Notes under the pieces: model-generated
The model's input: only the letters and a program-made list of their open reading frames with translations
Told to the model about the DNA's origin: nothing
Database searches by the model: none
Position numbers and translations under genes: made by a program
Part shown: positions 36,347 through 46,187 of the stretch, one piece after another
How the letters are laid out: each line of letters begins with the position of its first letter
How positions within the stretch are numbered: position 1 is the first letter of the stretch
NCBI RefSeq assembly: GCF_000401215.1
Contig: NZ_ASRV01000092.1
Coordinates: forward strand, 1-64,000
Reading direction: 5' to 3'
DNA length: 64,000 nt
Origin: Clostridium sartagoforme AAU1
GTDB lineage: Bacteria; Bacillota; Clostridia; Clostridiales; Clostridiaceae

Positions 36347-37245
36347 TTAAAAATCTTTATTTGCTAATGCTCCATATAAATTAGCATCTTTTAAAAATAA
36401 GCACTTCTTTAGGTTAGGTAAAAATCTACTTATATCCATTATTACATGAAAAGTATTATATGTTACTTCTCTCAGAATTTCTTCTAAGTTTTCATATATT
36501 CGCTCTATAAAATCTTCTTGCTGTGATACAGCCCCCCTATTAATATTATTTCAGGATCATACATAAATCTCATATTATAAATTCCTATCGCTAAGTTTCT
36601 ATAAAAATTATCTATAGCTTCCTTACAAACTTTATCTCCATTCTTACTCATTTCAAAAATTTCTTTTCCTTCAATCGAATCATTATTTAAAGCTAACCTT
36701 ACTCTTTTAACTAACGACCCTACTGATGCATTATCGCTAAATGTTTGATATAAGTTATTTTCTTGATTAGTAATCATAAAACCAAATTCTCCACCAAATA
36801 AGCTAGCTCCATAGTGAATCTTTCTATCCTTTATTATTGAAGCTCCAACACCTGTTCCGATAACTAAGGAAAGAAAGTCATTATGTTCTCTTCCATTACC
36901 AAACATTAATTCACATAAGGCTGCACAATTTGCATCATTTTCTATACTAATTGGTAATCCTAATCTTTCTTCCAGCTTGTCCTTCCAACTAAATCCATGA
37001 ATACACGTTAAAGCACTAAAACCATATATTATACCACTACTTGTATCTACCGATCCTGGAGCACTTATACATACTCCCTTAATATCAAATTTATTTTTAT
37101 ATTCATTGACTACATCTTCAATTAAATTAAGTAAATAATTTATATCATTTTTACTTTTATGAATTGCATAATTATTTAATATTAAATCCCCATTGATTGC
37201 AGCAGATTTTATTTCTGTACCACCTATATCAAAACAAGCATACAT
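36347..37245 (-). pseudogene. ROK family sugar kinase, C-terminal frameshift
   Basis: ROK kinase/regulator protein with ATP motif FDIGGTEIKSA at residues 4-14, the sugar-binding ENDANCAAL near 112 and VIGTGVGASII near 130. The zinc-binding CxCGxxGC motif is missing. The open frame ends at 36508 with GGLYHSKKIL; adding one G to the six-base run at 36532-36537 gives GGAVSQQEDFIERIYENLEE and continues to 36347 (about 299 residues, normal). So a single-base contraction removes the last 50 or so residues. It is the last gene of the GH1/PTS operon and probably phosphorylates the freed sugar. Confidence 0.85.
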
Positions 37246-37284
37246 AATTCTTCTCCTTATATATTACTAATAATAAAATATCCC

Positions 37285-38310
37285 TTAAGCCTCCTCGCAA
37301 TTTTCCTTATTATATAAGAATTTTCTCCTTATTAGTATTAATGATGTTAATAAAGCTAAACATCCTAAATAAATAATAACTCCTAAAATTGCTTTATTCA
37401 TAAATGCAAAATTTAAAAATCCTAATGCTAATGTACTTTCAATCTTGAATCCTGCTATTAATCCACAAACTAATGCAGAGCAAATCATATTGGCTGGAAC
37501 CATAAACTTCATATCTGAAAACATCATTGGAAGCGCTGGTTCTGATAAACTTAAAAATCCTAATGCAAATACTGATGGTCCTTGTACATGTTCATCTTCA
37601 TCAAATAACACTTTTTTACGATCTAACATTATTGCAAGACCAGCAGCCATAGAAGGCAGCATATATGCTACTGCAGCATATGTAATTGGTCCACGAATAC
37701 CCTCTGTTAAAGATATCATAGTAAATAATCCTGCTGTTTTATTTATAGGGCCCCCTAAGTCAAATCCAAACATTAATCCTAAGATAATTGCTAGTAAAAC
37801 AGAACTCGTTGCTGATACATTATTCAAGAAATTAACTAATGAATCCTGAATGAATTTAACCGGTCCTGAAATACCATATTTAATTAAGAAAAAACCTACA
37901 ACAGCAGTAATAACTGGAAGCACAACTAATGATAATAAAGCCTTTGTAGATCCTTCTAACTTCATTCTATTAAATGCTAATCCTGAATATCCAGCAATAA
38001 ATCCGACAACTATACCTCCAAATATACCCAATCCTAACTGATTTGAGTAATATCCAAGTATAAATCCACTTGCTAAGCCAACTTTACCAGAAAGAGATTG
38101 TCCAATAATTAAAGCTATAAAAACATCAAACCTTTTTAAACCAATTTCATTTAAAAATGCAAATAAATCTCCGAATATACCATCCTTAGGTAAAATACTA
38201 GATAGGGCCATTCCAATTGCTCCAACAATAATTAATGGTAACATTCCATTGAATCCTGCATTTAAGTGCATTTTTGCAGTATTTAATCCTTTTTTAAATC
38301 CATCAGACAC
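37285..38310 (-). CDS. PTS fructose-type EIIC permease
   Basis: A 341-residue PTS transporter of the fructose/mannitol superfamily, with about nine membrane segments; GFIAGYSG and LGLMFGFDLGGPINKTA are typical motifs of the fructose-specific IIC domain. It forms one enzyme II with the EIIB and EIIA genes next upstream (gaps of 3 and 2 bp). With a GH1 phospho-beta-glucosidase in the operon, the sugar is likely a beta-glucoside or related disaccharide, not fructose. Confidence 0.92.
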   Translation of the reverse strand: MSDGFKKGLNTAKMHLNAGFNGMLPLIIVGAIGMALSSILPKDGIFGDLFAFLNEIGLKRFDVFIALIIGQSLSGKVGLASGFILGYYSNQLGLGIFGGIVVGFIAGYSGLAFNRMKLEGSTKALLSLVVLPVITAVVGFFLIKYGISGPVKFIQDSLVNFLNNVSATSSVLLAIILGLMFGFDLGGPINKTAGLFTMISLTEGIRGPITYAAVAYMLPSMAAGLAIMLDRKKVLFDEDEHVQGPSVFALGFLSLSEPALPMMFSDMKFMVPANMICSALVCGLIAGFKIESTLALGFLNFAFMNKAILGVIIYLGCLALLTSLILIRRKFLYNKENCEEA

Positions 38311-38313
38311 TTC

Positions 38314-38628
38314 TTATTCCCCCTTTACTAAACTCTTTGCTTGAGCTATTACACCCTTTGTATTTTTTAATACTTGAGTTGTAGAAACTTGAACAATCTT
38401 TTTTCCATTAAAACGTTCCATACCTTGAATAGCAGTATCAATTGCTAAAATAACGGCATCAGCTTGTGCTACATCCTCTAATGTTAATTCATTTTCAATT
38501 CCAGATGCACTTTGTGTTTCTATCTTAATTTCATCTCCTGCTTTTGTCATTTCCTTTTTAAGCCCCTTTGATGCCATAAAAGTATGCATCAATCCTGCTG
38601 GGCAAGCACATACGGCTACAAATTTCAT
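38314..38628 (-). CDS. PTS fructose-type EIIB
   Basis: A 104-residue phosphocarrier. The active-site Cys is in CACPAGLMHTFMA near residue 9, typical of fructose-family IIB proteins. It receives phosphate from EIIA and passes it to the sugar in EIIC. Tightly packed in the operon. Confidence 0.93.
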   Translation of the reverse strand: MKFVAVCACPAGLMHTFMASKGLKKEMTKAGDEIKIETQSASGIENELTLEDVAQADAVILAIDTAIQGMERFNGKKIVQVSTTQVLKNTKGVIAQAKSLVKGE

Positions 38629-38630
38629 AT

Positions 38631-39077
38631 TTATTCCTCCAATACATTAATAATTTCTTTTATTGTTGTTGCATTATGTAAATCCTTGCATAATGCTTCA
38701 TCCATTAATTTTTCTGCTAATGATGCTAATATCTTTAGATGTGATTCTTGACTTTCAATTGGAACAGTTATTAATATTACTATCTTTACATCTGTACCAT
38801 CTAAAGTTTCCCATTCAACACTATCTTTTAATTTAGCAATAGAAACCTTACATTCCTTTACACTTGACGATTGTGTATGTGGAATGGCAATACCTTGGCC
38901 TACCCCTGTAGATAATTGATTTTCTCTTGCTAAAATATCCTCATAACATTTTTCTTTTGAATTAACATGGTTATTTTTATCAAGATTTTCAACTAATTTC
39001 ATAATTACTTCTTCTTTATTTTCGCAAACTACGTTTATTAAAATATCCTCATCTAAAACTAATTCATTAATATTCAT
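38631..39077 (-). CDS. PTS fructose/mannitol-type EIIA
   Basis: A 148-residue EIIA domain protein of the fructose/mannitol family, with the phosphorylated His in GVGQGIAIPHTQSS near residue 66. The start overlaps the end of the PRD regulator gene by 11 bp. Besides its role in transport it may phosphorylate the PRD regulator. Confidence 0.92.
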   Translation of the reverse strand: MNINELVLDEDILINVVCENKEEVIMKLVENLDKNNHVNSKEKCYEDILARENQLSTGVGQGIAIPHTQSSSVKECKVSIAKLKDSVEWETLDGTDVKIVILITVPIESQESHLKILASLAEKLMDEALCKDLHNATTIKEIINVLEE

Positions 39078-41016
39078 TGATATCTCCTTTTGTAAAACTC
39101 CTAATACTATGAATTACACCTAACTCATCTTTGCAATCTTTAATTTGCCGTATAGCATTCCTATTGTTTAATAACATATACATATCTTCAAAAATTTCCT
39201 TATCACTTTCTCTTACAGTCAATGATAGTGCACAAACAAAAACCATATCTGCATAGTAGCCATCCCAATCGACAGGTTTATCTAATATAACAATTGCAAT
39301 TCCAGGTTTTATTACACATTTACTATATCCATGTGGTAATGCAACACCATTTAGCGCATATGTGGATGATATTCTTTCCCTAGCAAGAGTTGACTCATAA
39401 AAATCTTCTGTTACATATCCTGTTTTATATAGTCTATTACAAACATATTCCAACAAACTTTCTTTTGTCTTAAAACTTCTATTAATATATATATGTTCCC
39501 TAGGTACGTGAACTATAAATCCACTATTCTCTGATTCTAAATTCTCTTCATATCTGCTATGTTCCAAATATTTTCTAACTTGTTCAATATCATCATCTGT
39601 TATTATATGATGAATAAGTACATAATCAGATTTAGGTAAAGATAAAGGACAAGTTGATATAATAATCTTATTTTTGTCTATACGCCTTTCTCTTATTAAA
39701 TCTTCCATTTGTTCAATTGAAACTTGATGCTTAATATTTAATCCTGGTATATTTACAAATAATCTTCCAGAAATCATTCTTGCATTTCCATAGCCTATAT
39801 TACTTGCAACTATACCTTCATATTTTAAATCCTTCGATTCATCATTTTCTTCCATCATGGCTTGAATATGCATTGCAAGTAATCCTATTTCATCTTCATT
39901 CATATTAATATCAAAGCTTGATTTTAACATCATCGCAATATCTGCAGATATATTAAATGCGAATGGTAGGCATTCCTTCGTTTGTCCCAATGCAGGATTT
40001 CTTATAACCTTACCAAATTTTATTCTTTTTAGCATTTTGGAAATATGAATCATTAATCCTTTATAAAATATATTTTCTCTAACCCTTATATATTGATATT
40101 TCTCCTTAATAAGATCTAATATTGAATCTAATACATCACTTATATATTTTTGATTTTCTTCATCTATATCATAATTATTCATATTTATTAGTAAATAATA
40201 TACTTCATCATTATTAAACTTTATACATAAAGTTTCTTCAACTTCACTTAATAGGGTTCTTGCATTTAATAATTGATTTGACCCCTCATACATTCCTACA
40301 ATGCTTTCACTAGCTGAAAAATTGTGATTATTTTTTACACGATGATACATTACATTCAAACAAATCCTCATTTCTGTACTATTAAAACTTTTATATTTTC
40401 TTAATATATCTTGAAGATCTAAATCTATTTTGCTAGAAAGGAACTTACTTGCGAACATTATACTTTCAAGATTTATATCTATACTTTCAATTTGCTCACT
40501 CATTATATACTGTAATAAAAATCGTATATTTAGTTCTGTTCCGCTTATAACAATCCCATGATATGGTTTTTTAGTCAAATTTATGGAGAATTTCGATAAC
40601 GTCTTTTTGACAGATTTCATTTCTTGATTTATAGTACTCTTTGAAAAATATAATTTATCTGCAATTTCCTGCAAGGTGGTGGTTTTCATATCAGATAAAT
40701 ATTCAATTATTTGATATTTTCTTGGCTTGTTTGAAAATCCATCTGATTCTATATTCTCAAATCCTCCATCCATAAGTGCCCTTACATCATCAGATGATAA
40801 GTAGTATTCCTTTTCTTTTTTCTTCAATTCTATATCATAGTTTTCTATAAGATAGGATTTTATATTTTTTATATCAACATACACTGATCTTACTGATACC
40901 TTTAATTCCTTAGATATATAATCAATATTAATACCTTTCTCATTTTTTATTAATAGCCATAATAAATTATATTCACGTGTAGATATCTCCATATAACCTT
41001 TATAATTCTTCACCAT
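39067..41016 (-). CDS. PRD-containing transcriptional activator (MtlR/LicR type)
   Basis: A 649-residue regulator. Order of domains: two N-terminal HTH segments (about 5-60 and 85-140, with STREYNLLWLL and TLQEIADKLYFSKSTINQEM), two PRDs (about 180-390; LLAMHIQAMME in PRD2), an EIIB-like domain (about 405-490), and a C-terminal EIIA domain (GVALPHGYSK near 577). This is the MtlR/LicR class that activates from DNA and is tuned by PTS phosphorylation. It lies within the operon it likely controls; a 19-bp dyad lies upstream of the GH1 promoter. It overlaps the GH1 gene by 17 bp. Confidence 0.92.
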   Translation of the reverse strand: MVKNYKGYMEISTREYNLLWLLIKNEKGINIDYISKELKVSVRSVYVDIKNIKSYLIENYDIELKKKEKEYYLSSDDVRALMDGGFENIESDGFSNKPRKYQIIEYLSDMKTTTLQEIADKLYFSKSTINQEMKSVKKTLSKFSINLTKKPYHGIVISGTELNIRFLLQYIMSEQIESIDINLESIMFASKFLSSKIDLDLQDILRKYKSFNSTEMRICLNVMYHRVKNNHNFSASESIVGMYEGSNQLLNARTLLSEVEETLCIKFNNDEVYYLLINMNNYDIDEENQKYISDVLDSILDLIKEKYQYIRVRENIFYKGLMIHISKMLKRIKFGKVIRNPALGQTKECLPFAFNISADIAMMLKSSFDINMNEDEIGLLAMHIQAMMEENDESKDLKYEGIVASNIGYGNARMISGRLFVNIPGLNIKHQVSIEQMEDLIRERRIDKNKIIISTCPLSLPKSDYVLIHHIITDDDIEQVRKYLEHSRYEENLESENSGFIVHVPREHIYINRSFKTKESLLEYVCNRLYKTGYVTEDFYESTLARERISSTYALNGVALPHGYSKCVIKPGIAIVILDKPVDWDGYYADMVFVCALSLTVRESDKEIFEDMYMLLNNRNAIRQIKDCKDELGVIHSIRSFTKGDINEY

Positions 41017-42412
41017 TACTCTTTATTACATCATGAAACCATTTAAAGCTCTTTTTCTTATATCTTTTCATATCCCTTAAGTCGGTATCAGTGCGGTTTA
41101 CATATATAAAGCCATATCTCTTTTTCATTTCCCCTTGAGATGATAAAATGTCTATTGGTGCCCAAGTTAAAAATGATCTTACATCAACAAAGTCTTCACA
41201 AATTGAACTACTAACAGCTTCTATTTGCTTCTTAAAATATTCTATTCGATAATCATCTTCAACTGTCATATTCTTATCTAATTCTTCATTAACACCAATA
41301 CCACTTTCTAATATATAAATTGGTTTTTCATAACGTTGGTAAATATCCTTTAATATAATTCTTAGTCCTAGTGGATCTATTGTCCATCCCCATTCTGTAT
41401 TTTCTAGGTATGGATTCTTATCAAATGCTGTTTTCTTACCCATGAATGTATTTAAAGTATTTCTTGAAACATTTATTCCCCTTTTCTCATTACTTGCAAT
41501 TGAAGATGCATAATAGCTAATTCCAATACAATCAACAGTATTTTTCTTTAATAATTCTAAATCATTATCTTCAATATTTGGAAGTAAATTATTAATATCC
41601 ATACTTCTCCATAGAGCCTTTGAGTATTGTCCCCTAACTAATATATTTAGTAGATCAAAATTGAAGGATTCATTAATTCTTTGCGCTTCGAGTATATCTA
41701 AAGGATTACAAGTCTTAGGATAACATGGACTTGAATTAATCATTCCAATAACTGTAGCATCAGGATCTATCTCATTTTTGCATTTAACAACTATAGCTGA
41801 CGCTAGTGCCATATTATGCATTAGTTGATAACGAGTACTATCAAACTTACTATCATCAGGCCCGATTTCCGATGCTAATAATCCAACAAGTGGACAGCCG
41901 TTATGTTCATTCATAGGAATCCAATACTTAACTTTTCCCTTATACCTCTCCATTAGTATTCGTACATATTTCTCATATGCTCTTAATGTTCCTCTACCTA
42001 ACCATCCATCATATTTATTTTGCAATTCTAGTGGAGTATCAAAATGGTATAAGCATATCATAGGTTCTATTTGGTTATCTAATAACGAATCTATAACTCT
42101 ATCGTAAAACCTTAACCCTTGTTCATTTATTTCTCCTTCACCATCTGGCAGTATCCTAGACCATGCTACTGAGAATCTATAAGAATTAATCCCGAGTTCC
42201 TTAAATAGTTTTATATCATCTTCATAATTATGATAAAAATCTATACCATCATTGAAATCACGAAATCCCTTAGACTTTAGATAATCATAAATAGTTAATC
42301 CTTTTCCATACTCTTCTCCGCTTGCCCCTTCAGTTTGATGTGCTGATACTGAGCCTCCCCAAAGAAAACCTTCAGGCATCTTCATACCATTCTTTCGTTT
42401 AAATCCTGTCAT
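41000..42412 (-). CDS. GH1 6-phospho-beta-glucosidase
   Basis: A 470-residue family 1 glycosidase. Motifs are FLWGGSVSAHQTEG at the N-terminus, the acid/base motif as MNEHN (MNEHNGCPL, near 169) and the nucleophile in YILESGIG near 368. It should cleave phosphorylated beta-glucosides imported by the adjacent PTS. It is the first gene of the operon GH1-regulator-EIIA-EIIB-EIIC-ROK. The acid/base motif is more often TFNE or T-x-NE; here it is preceded by IPMNEH, common in phospho-glucosidases. RBS AGGAGGAAG. Confidence 0.93.
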   Translation of the reverse strand: MTGFKRKNGMKMPEGFLWGGSVSAHQTEGASGEEYGKGLTIYDYLKSKGFRDFNDGIDFYHNYEDDIKLFKELGINSYRFSVAWSRILPDGEGEINEQGLRFYDRVIDSLLDNQIEPMICLYHFDTPLELQNKYDGWLGRGTLRAYEKYVRILMERYKGKVKYWIPMNEHNGCPLVGLLASEIGPDDSKFDSTRYQLMHNMALASAIVVKCKNEIDPDATVIGMINSSPCYPKTCNPLDILEAQRINESFNFDLLNILVRGQYSKALWRSMDINNLLPNIEDNDLELLKKNTVDCIGISYYASSIASNEKRGINVSRNTLNTFMGKKTAFDKNPYLENTEWGWTIDPLGLRIILKDIYQRYEKPIYILESGIGVNEELDKNMTVEDDYRIEYFKKQIEAVSSSICEDFVDVRSFLTWAPIDILSSQGEMKKRYGFIYVNRTDTDLRDMKRYKKKSFKWFHDVIKSNGEEL

Positions 42413-42443
42413 TACTACTTCCTCCTTTTCAATTTATAAATAA

Positions 42444-42449
42444 ATTATA
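42444..42449 (-). promoter_or_regulatory. -10 box of GH1/PTS operon
   Basis: TATAAT on the minus strand with no good -35 at 17 bp, which suits an activator-dependent promoter. The 42481-42499 dyad ends 31 bp upstream. Confidence 0.6.
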
Positions 42450-42480
42450 TCATGTAAATTTCTTTATAAAATTTATTAAT

Positions 42481-42499
42481 TTGCATAACTTTTTTGCAA
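42481..42499 (-). promoter_or_regulatory. 19-bp dyad, probable PRD activator site of GH1 operon
   Basis: TTGCATA-ACTTT-TTTGCAA, 7-bp arms with one mismatch. It ends 31 bp before the -10 box, the same geometry as the TTTCCTA-N5-TAGGAAA sites of the 50-60 kb PTS locus. Confidence 0.55.
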
Positions 42500-42609
42500 G
42501 AATATTATTATTAGCCTCTTATTTTTACAAAGAATAACTTTTTATACTTAATCTCATTACTATAATCAAAAAAAATTAAAATATAAATCCTTTCTATATA
42601 AAATAAAAG

Positions 42610-42637
42610 AAAATAACAACTACTATAATGTTATTTT
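42610..42637 (-). terminator. terminator after hydA
   Basis: AAAATAACA (42610-42618) pairs with TGTTATTTT (42629-42637), followed leftward by CTTTTATTTT on the minus strand. Confidence 0.65.
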
Positions 42638-42647
42638 GCTTTTTATT

Positions 42648-42698
42648 TTAACTAATTTTATCTTAACTAATTTTATATTATATATTAACTAATTTTAT
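42648..42698. repeat. three imperfect direct repeats at hydA 3' end
   Basis: TTAACTAATTTTAT occurs at about 42648, 42663 and 42685. The third copy contains the hydA stop codon. It may mark local duplication. Confidence 0.6.
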
Positions 42699-44422
42699 TT
42701 AGTATATTTAAAATGAAGTAATTCATGAGCTTTTCCGTGACCTGGTTCTCCCATATATGTTTCATACATTTTATTTAAAGCACCATTCTCGTGTGACTTT
42801 CTTTTCTTTAGCACATTTTTATCTTGATTGTATAATACTGATGCTCTCACACTTCTAATATCCATCGTTAATCTATCTGATGCATTTATGTGAGGTTGTC
42901 CACCACCATTTACACATCCCCCTGGACATGCCATTACTTCTATGAAGTGATATTTCTTTTTATCAAAATTATCACTATTCATAAAGCTGAATACATTAGA
43001 AGCTCCATTTATAACTGCAATGTTATAACTTTCTCCACCAATTTCAACTGTTGCTTCCTTTATGCCTGCTAAACCTCTTACTTGTTCATATTCTATATTT
43101 TCTAAATCTTTACCTTCAACAAAATCCTTAGCTGATCTTAAAGCTGCTTCCATAACTCCACCAGTAGCTCCGAATATAGCACCTGCTCCAGTATACTCTC
43201 CCATTGCTGGATCTGCTTCACTATCATCTAATTTAGCAAAATCTATTTTTGCATCTTTAATCATTTTTGCTAATTCTCTTGTTGTTATTACTGCATCTAT
43301 ATTTCTTAATCCATCATTTTCCATTTCCGGTCTATCTGCTTCATATTTTTTAGCTGTACAAGGCATTATAGTTACTGTGAATACTCTTTTTGGATCTATA
43401 TCTGCAACTTGTGGATAGTATGTTTTACTTGCTGTACCAAATATTTGTTGTGGTGATTTAGCACTTGACAAATTTTCTAAAAATTTCGGATAATAATTTT
43501 CAACTTGTCTAACCCAAGCTGGACAACATGATGTAAACATAGGGAATGGTCCACCAGCCTTAATTCTTTGAACTAACTCTGTTGCTTCCTCCATTATAGT
43601 CATATCTGCACCAAAATTTATATCAAAAATCTTATCAAATCCAAGATGTCTTAATGCTGTATATAATTTACCTGTAACATCTACCCCATAACCCATCTTA
43701 AATAATTCACCCATAGCAGTTCTAACAGATGGTGCCATTGCAACTATAACATGCTTTTCTTCATTTTCTAATGCTTCTTTAACTCTATCCATGTGAGATT
43801 TTTCAGATAAAGCATCTACCGGACATGCCGCTACACATTGTCCACATAATAAACAATTAGTTTCATCAAAGCACTTTAAATTTTCTGGTCCAATAATATT
43901 TTCCCCATTAACTTCTATAAACTTTATTGATTCTGTTCCAGTCTTTACTCTACATGCTGCCACGCATCTTCCACATTTAACACACTTAGTTCTATCTAAA
44001 ACTATTGATTTACTTCTATCATCTACATATTCAGTTTTATCCGCAACAATAAAAGGCTTAGATGCCCTTGCCTTAGTTTTGATTACTAGCTTTAAAAATT
44101 CACAGTTCTCTCTTCTTTTACAAGGTCCGCACTTGAATTCATGTTTATCTAATAATGATGAAACTGTATTTTTAACTTCTTCTTGAACTCTTTCTGTGTT
44201 TGTATTAATAACCATTCCATCCTCAGGAATAAAACAACATGCTTTAACTAATTCATCTTGCCCCTCAACTTCAACTAAACAAACTCCACATTGTCCAACA
44301 TTACTGCAATCTTCTAAAAAACATAATGCAGGAATATCTATTCCATTATCTTTTGCTATTTTTATTAAACTTTTATCTTCATTAACTAGAATTTTATTTC
44401 CATTAATAGTTATGTTTTTCAT
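42695..44422 (-). CDS. hydA: [FeFe] hydrogenase, monomeric group A
   Basis: A 575-residue ferredoxin-dependent hydrogenase making H2 in fermentation. Domain order: plant-type 2Fe-2S (Cys near residues 34-62), His-ligated 4Fe-4S (HEFKCGPCKRRENC, about 93-107), two 4Fe-4S (CVKCGRCVAAC and CLLCGQCVAACP, about 145-205), then the H-cluster: L1 TSCCPAW, L2 MPCTAKKYE, L3 EVMACPGGCVNGGG. The start at ATG 44422 is set by AGGGGGA 5 bp upstream; an upstream ATG overlaps the site. Length matches clostridial HydA1. A Rex operator just downstream of the promoter implies NADH/NAD+ control. Confidence 0.97.
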   Translation of the reverse strand: MKNITINGNKILVNEDKSLIKIAKDNGIDIPALCFLEDCSNVGQCGVCLVEVEGQDELVKACCFIPEDGMVINTNTERVQEEVKNTVSSLLDKHEFKCGPCKRRENCEFLKLVIKTKARASKPFIVADKTEYVDDRSKSIVLDRTKCVKCGRCVAACRVKTGTESIKFIEVNGENIIGPENLKCFDETNCLLCGQCVAACPVDALSEKSHMDRVKEALENEEKHVIVAMAPSVRTAMGELFKMGYGVDVTGKLYTALRHLGFDKIFDINFGADMTIMEEATELVQRIKAGGPFPMFTSCCPAWVRQVENYYPKFLENLSSAKSPQQIFGTASKTYYPQVADIDPKRVFTVTIMPCTAKKYEADRPEMENDGLRNIDAVITTRELAKMIKDAKIDFAKLDDSEADPAMGEYTGAGAIFGATGGVMEAALRSAKDFVEGKDLENIEYEQVRGLAGIKEATVEIGGESYNIAVINGASNVFSFMNSDNFDKKKYHFIEVMACPGGCVNGGGQPHINASDRLTMDIRSVRASVLYNQDKNVLKKRKSHENGALNKMYETYMGEPGHGKAHELLHFKYTK

Positions 44423-44459
44423 TAAAACTCCCCCTATAATCATGGTGTGAAAAATAAAA

Positions 44460-44477
44460 TTGTTATATTATTAACAA
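44460..44477. promoter_or_regulatory. Rex binding site upstream of hydA
   Basis: TTGTTATATTATTAACAA matches the Rex consensus TTGTTAA-N4-TTAACAA with one change. It lies between the likely -10 box (TAAAAT near 44480-44490) and the hydA ribosome site, a repressing position. Confidence 0.8.
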
Positions 44478-44714
44478 TGTTATTTTACTCTATTTTTGAG
44501 ATAATTGCTATCTTTTAATTATTACTTTCTAGAATATATTTCACCTATGATTTTACGACAAAAATCGTTAGCGTACAATGTAAAATTATAGTGGAAAATG
44601 TACTTTATTAACAAATTTATCAAAATGGGAATAAAATGCTATTATAATAATAGTTTAATAAATGAAAACTTTAACTTTTATTTAACATTTAAAATTATAT
44701 ATGAATTTTTATAA

Positions 44715-45050
44715 TTAATTATGTATCTTGCTTTCTAAATCAGCTTTCATTTCCCAATGAATCACAAAAGCCAATATAGCTCTTAATACTATTATTGCTG
44801 CTAGTATATACATTTCATCCATTGATCTAACTATAACAGTCTTTAATATCTCTGCTCCAAGCTTAAATTCCAATGCTAAGGTTAATGATTGTGCAAATTC
44901 TATCTTTATAGGGTAGAACTTCTTTGTAATCATATTTACTATAAACCTATAAAAAGCTTTAATAGATCCAACAATTATTATTAATATACCCATTAATTCC
45001 AAAAGATGTATTACTATTGGTGTCACTACTTCTATTAAATGTCCTAACAA
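44715..45050 (-). CDS. DUF1622 membrane protein
   Basis: A 111-residue protein with two or three membrane segments (about 8-34, 75-95). The stretch FAQSLTLALEFKLGAEILKTVI is the DUF1622 signature. Function unknown. The TTG start lies 9 bp after GGAGG. It is upstream of hydA on the same strand but with a 290-bp gap holding hydA's own promoter. Confidence 0.82.
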   Translation of the reverse strand: MLGHLIEVVTPIVIHLLELMGILIIIVGSIKAFYRFIVNMITKKFYPIKIEFAQSLTLALEFKLGAEILKTVIVRSMDEMYILAAIIVLRAILAFVIHWEMKADLESKIHN

Positions 45051-45192
45051 GACTCATCTCCTCCAAACTTACTATTTACATTTAATTATCTTTGATAATT
45101 AAAAATAAGTAAAGTAATTTATATAATATTAGAATTTTTATTGCGTTTTTATGTTAATATAATACTATAAAAATATTTATTTGAGGTACCAT

Positions 45193-46080
45193 ATGATACG
45201 AGTATATAATAGACAAACACAAAATTATGAAATTGAAAAAGTTGCTGGAGAAAATTATATTAAGTGGTCCTATGAATCACCAGTTGGAAAAGGACTTACT
45301 GAGCTTTTAGTAAAGAAAAAGTTATTTTCTAAGATTTATGGTTCTTATTGCGATACTTCTTTTAGCAAGAAAAAGATACCTTCTTTTATAAAGGACTTTG
45401 ACATAGACATGAATATAAGCTCTAATACTATAGATGACTTCAATAGCTTTAATGACTTTTTTGTTAGAACCTTAAAAGAAGATTCAAGGCCTATTTTAAA
45501 AGATAATAATCTCCTTATATCACCTGGAGATGGAAGACTATTTGCATACGAAAATATTAATATAAATAATCTAGTTCAAGTTAAGGGAATTCATTATAGT
45601 TTATCGGAATTAATTGGTGATACTTCTGTTGCTATGGAATATGAAGGTGGAGTATGCTTAGTATTAAGACTTTGTCCTACTGACTATCATAGATTTCATT
45701 TTGTTGATAATGGCTTACCATTACAAAACAATTTTATAAATGGTAATTATTATTCTGTTAATCCTATTGCATTAGAGAGAATCCCTAAACTTTATTGTCA
45801 AAATAAAAGGGAATGGAGTATATTTAAATCCGATAATTTTGGTGACATTATTCATGTTGAAGTTGGTGCTACATGTGTTGGAACAATAATTCAAACATAT
45901 ACACCTAATAAAAAAGTTTCAAAGGGAGAAGAAAAGGGATACTTTAAATTTGGTGGTTCAACTACTATTCTTTTATTTAAGAAAGATACCATAAAAATTC
46001 ATGAGGATATATTGCACCAAACAGATCTTGGTTTTGAATCTAAAGTTTTAATGGGTGAAGTAATAGGTACTAAAAGCTAA
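45193..46080 (+). CDS. psd: phosphatidylserine decarboxylase proenzyme
   Basis: Makes phosphatidylethanolamine from phosphatidylserine at the membrane. The 295-residue proenzyme self-cleaves at a Ser within KFGGST (Gly255-Ser256) to form the pyruvoyl group, here GGST in place of LGST, as usual in the clostridial subgroup. The catalytic [10 protein letters not shown] motif is near residue 160. The ATG at 45193 lies 7 bp after TTGAGG; the TTG at 45181 overlaps that site. No pssA neighbour is visible. Confidence 0.95.
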   Translation: MIRVYNRQTQNYEIEKVAGENYIKWSYESPVGKGLTELLVKKKLFSKIYGSYCDTSFSKKKIPSFIKDFDIDMNISSNTIDDFNSFNDFFVRTLKEDSRPILKDNNLLISPGDGRLFAYENININNLVQVKGIHYSLSELIGDTSVAMEYEGGVCLVLRLCPTDYHRFHFVDNGLPLQNNFINGNYYSVNPIALERIPKLYCQNKREWSIFKSDNFGDIIHVEVGATCVGTIIQTYTPNKKVSKGEEKGYFKFGGSTTILLFKKDTIKIHEDILHQTDLGFESKVLMGEVIGTKS

Positions 46081-46187
46081 TAACATAGTTTTTAAAATTA
46101 CTTTTTACAAACTATATAAGTATAAATTACAATATATGTTTAAAATAATTTTTTATATAATGAAAATATATTATAGGAGTAAAATTA

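Noticed and set aside
42648-42698. Tandem repeats as a replication or attachment site
   Set aside because: Three short AT-rich repeats without DnaA boxes, integrase or tRNA context; more likely local slippage.
43062-44450. Plus-strand open frames inside hydA
   Set aside because: Shadows of hydA; no family similarity and no start signals.
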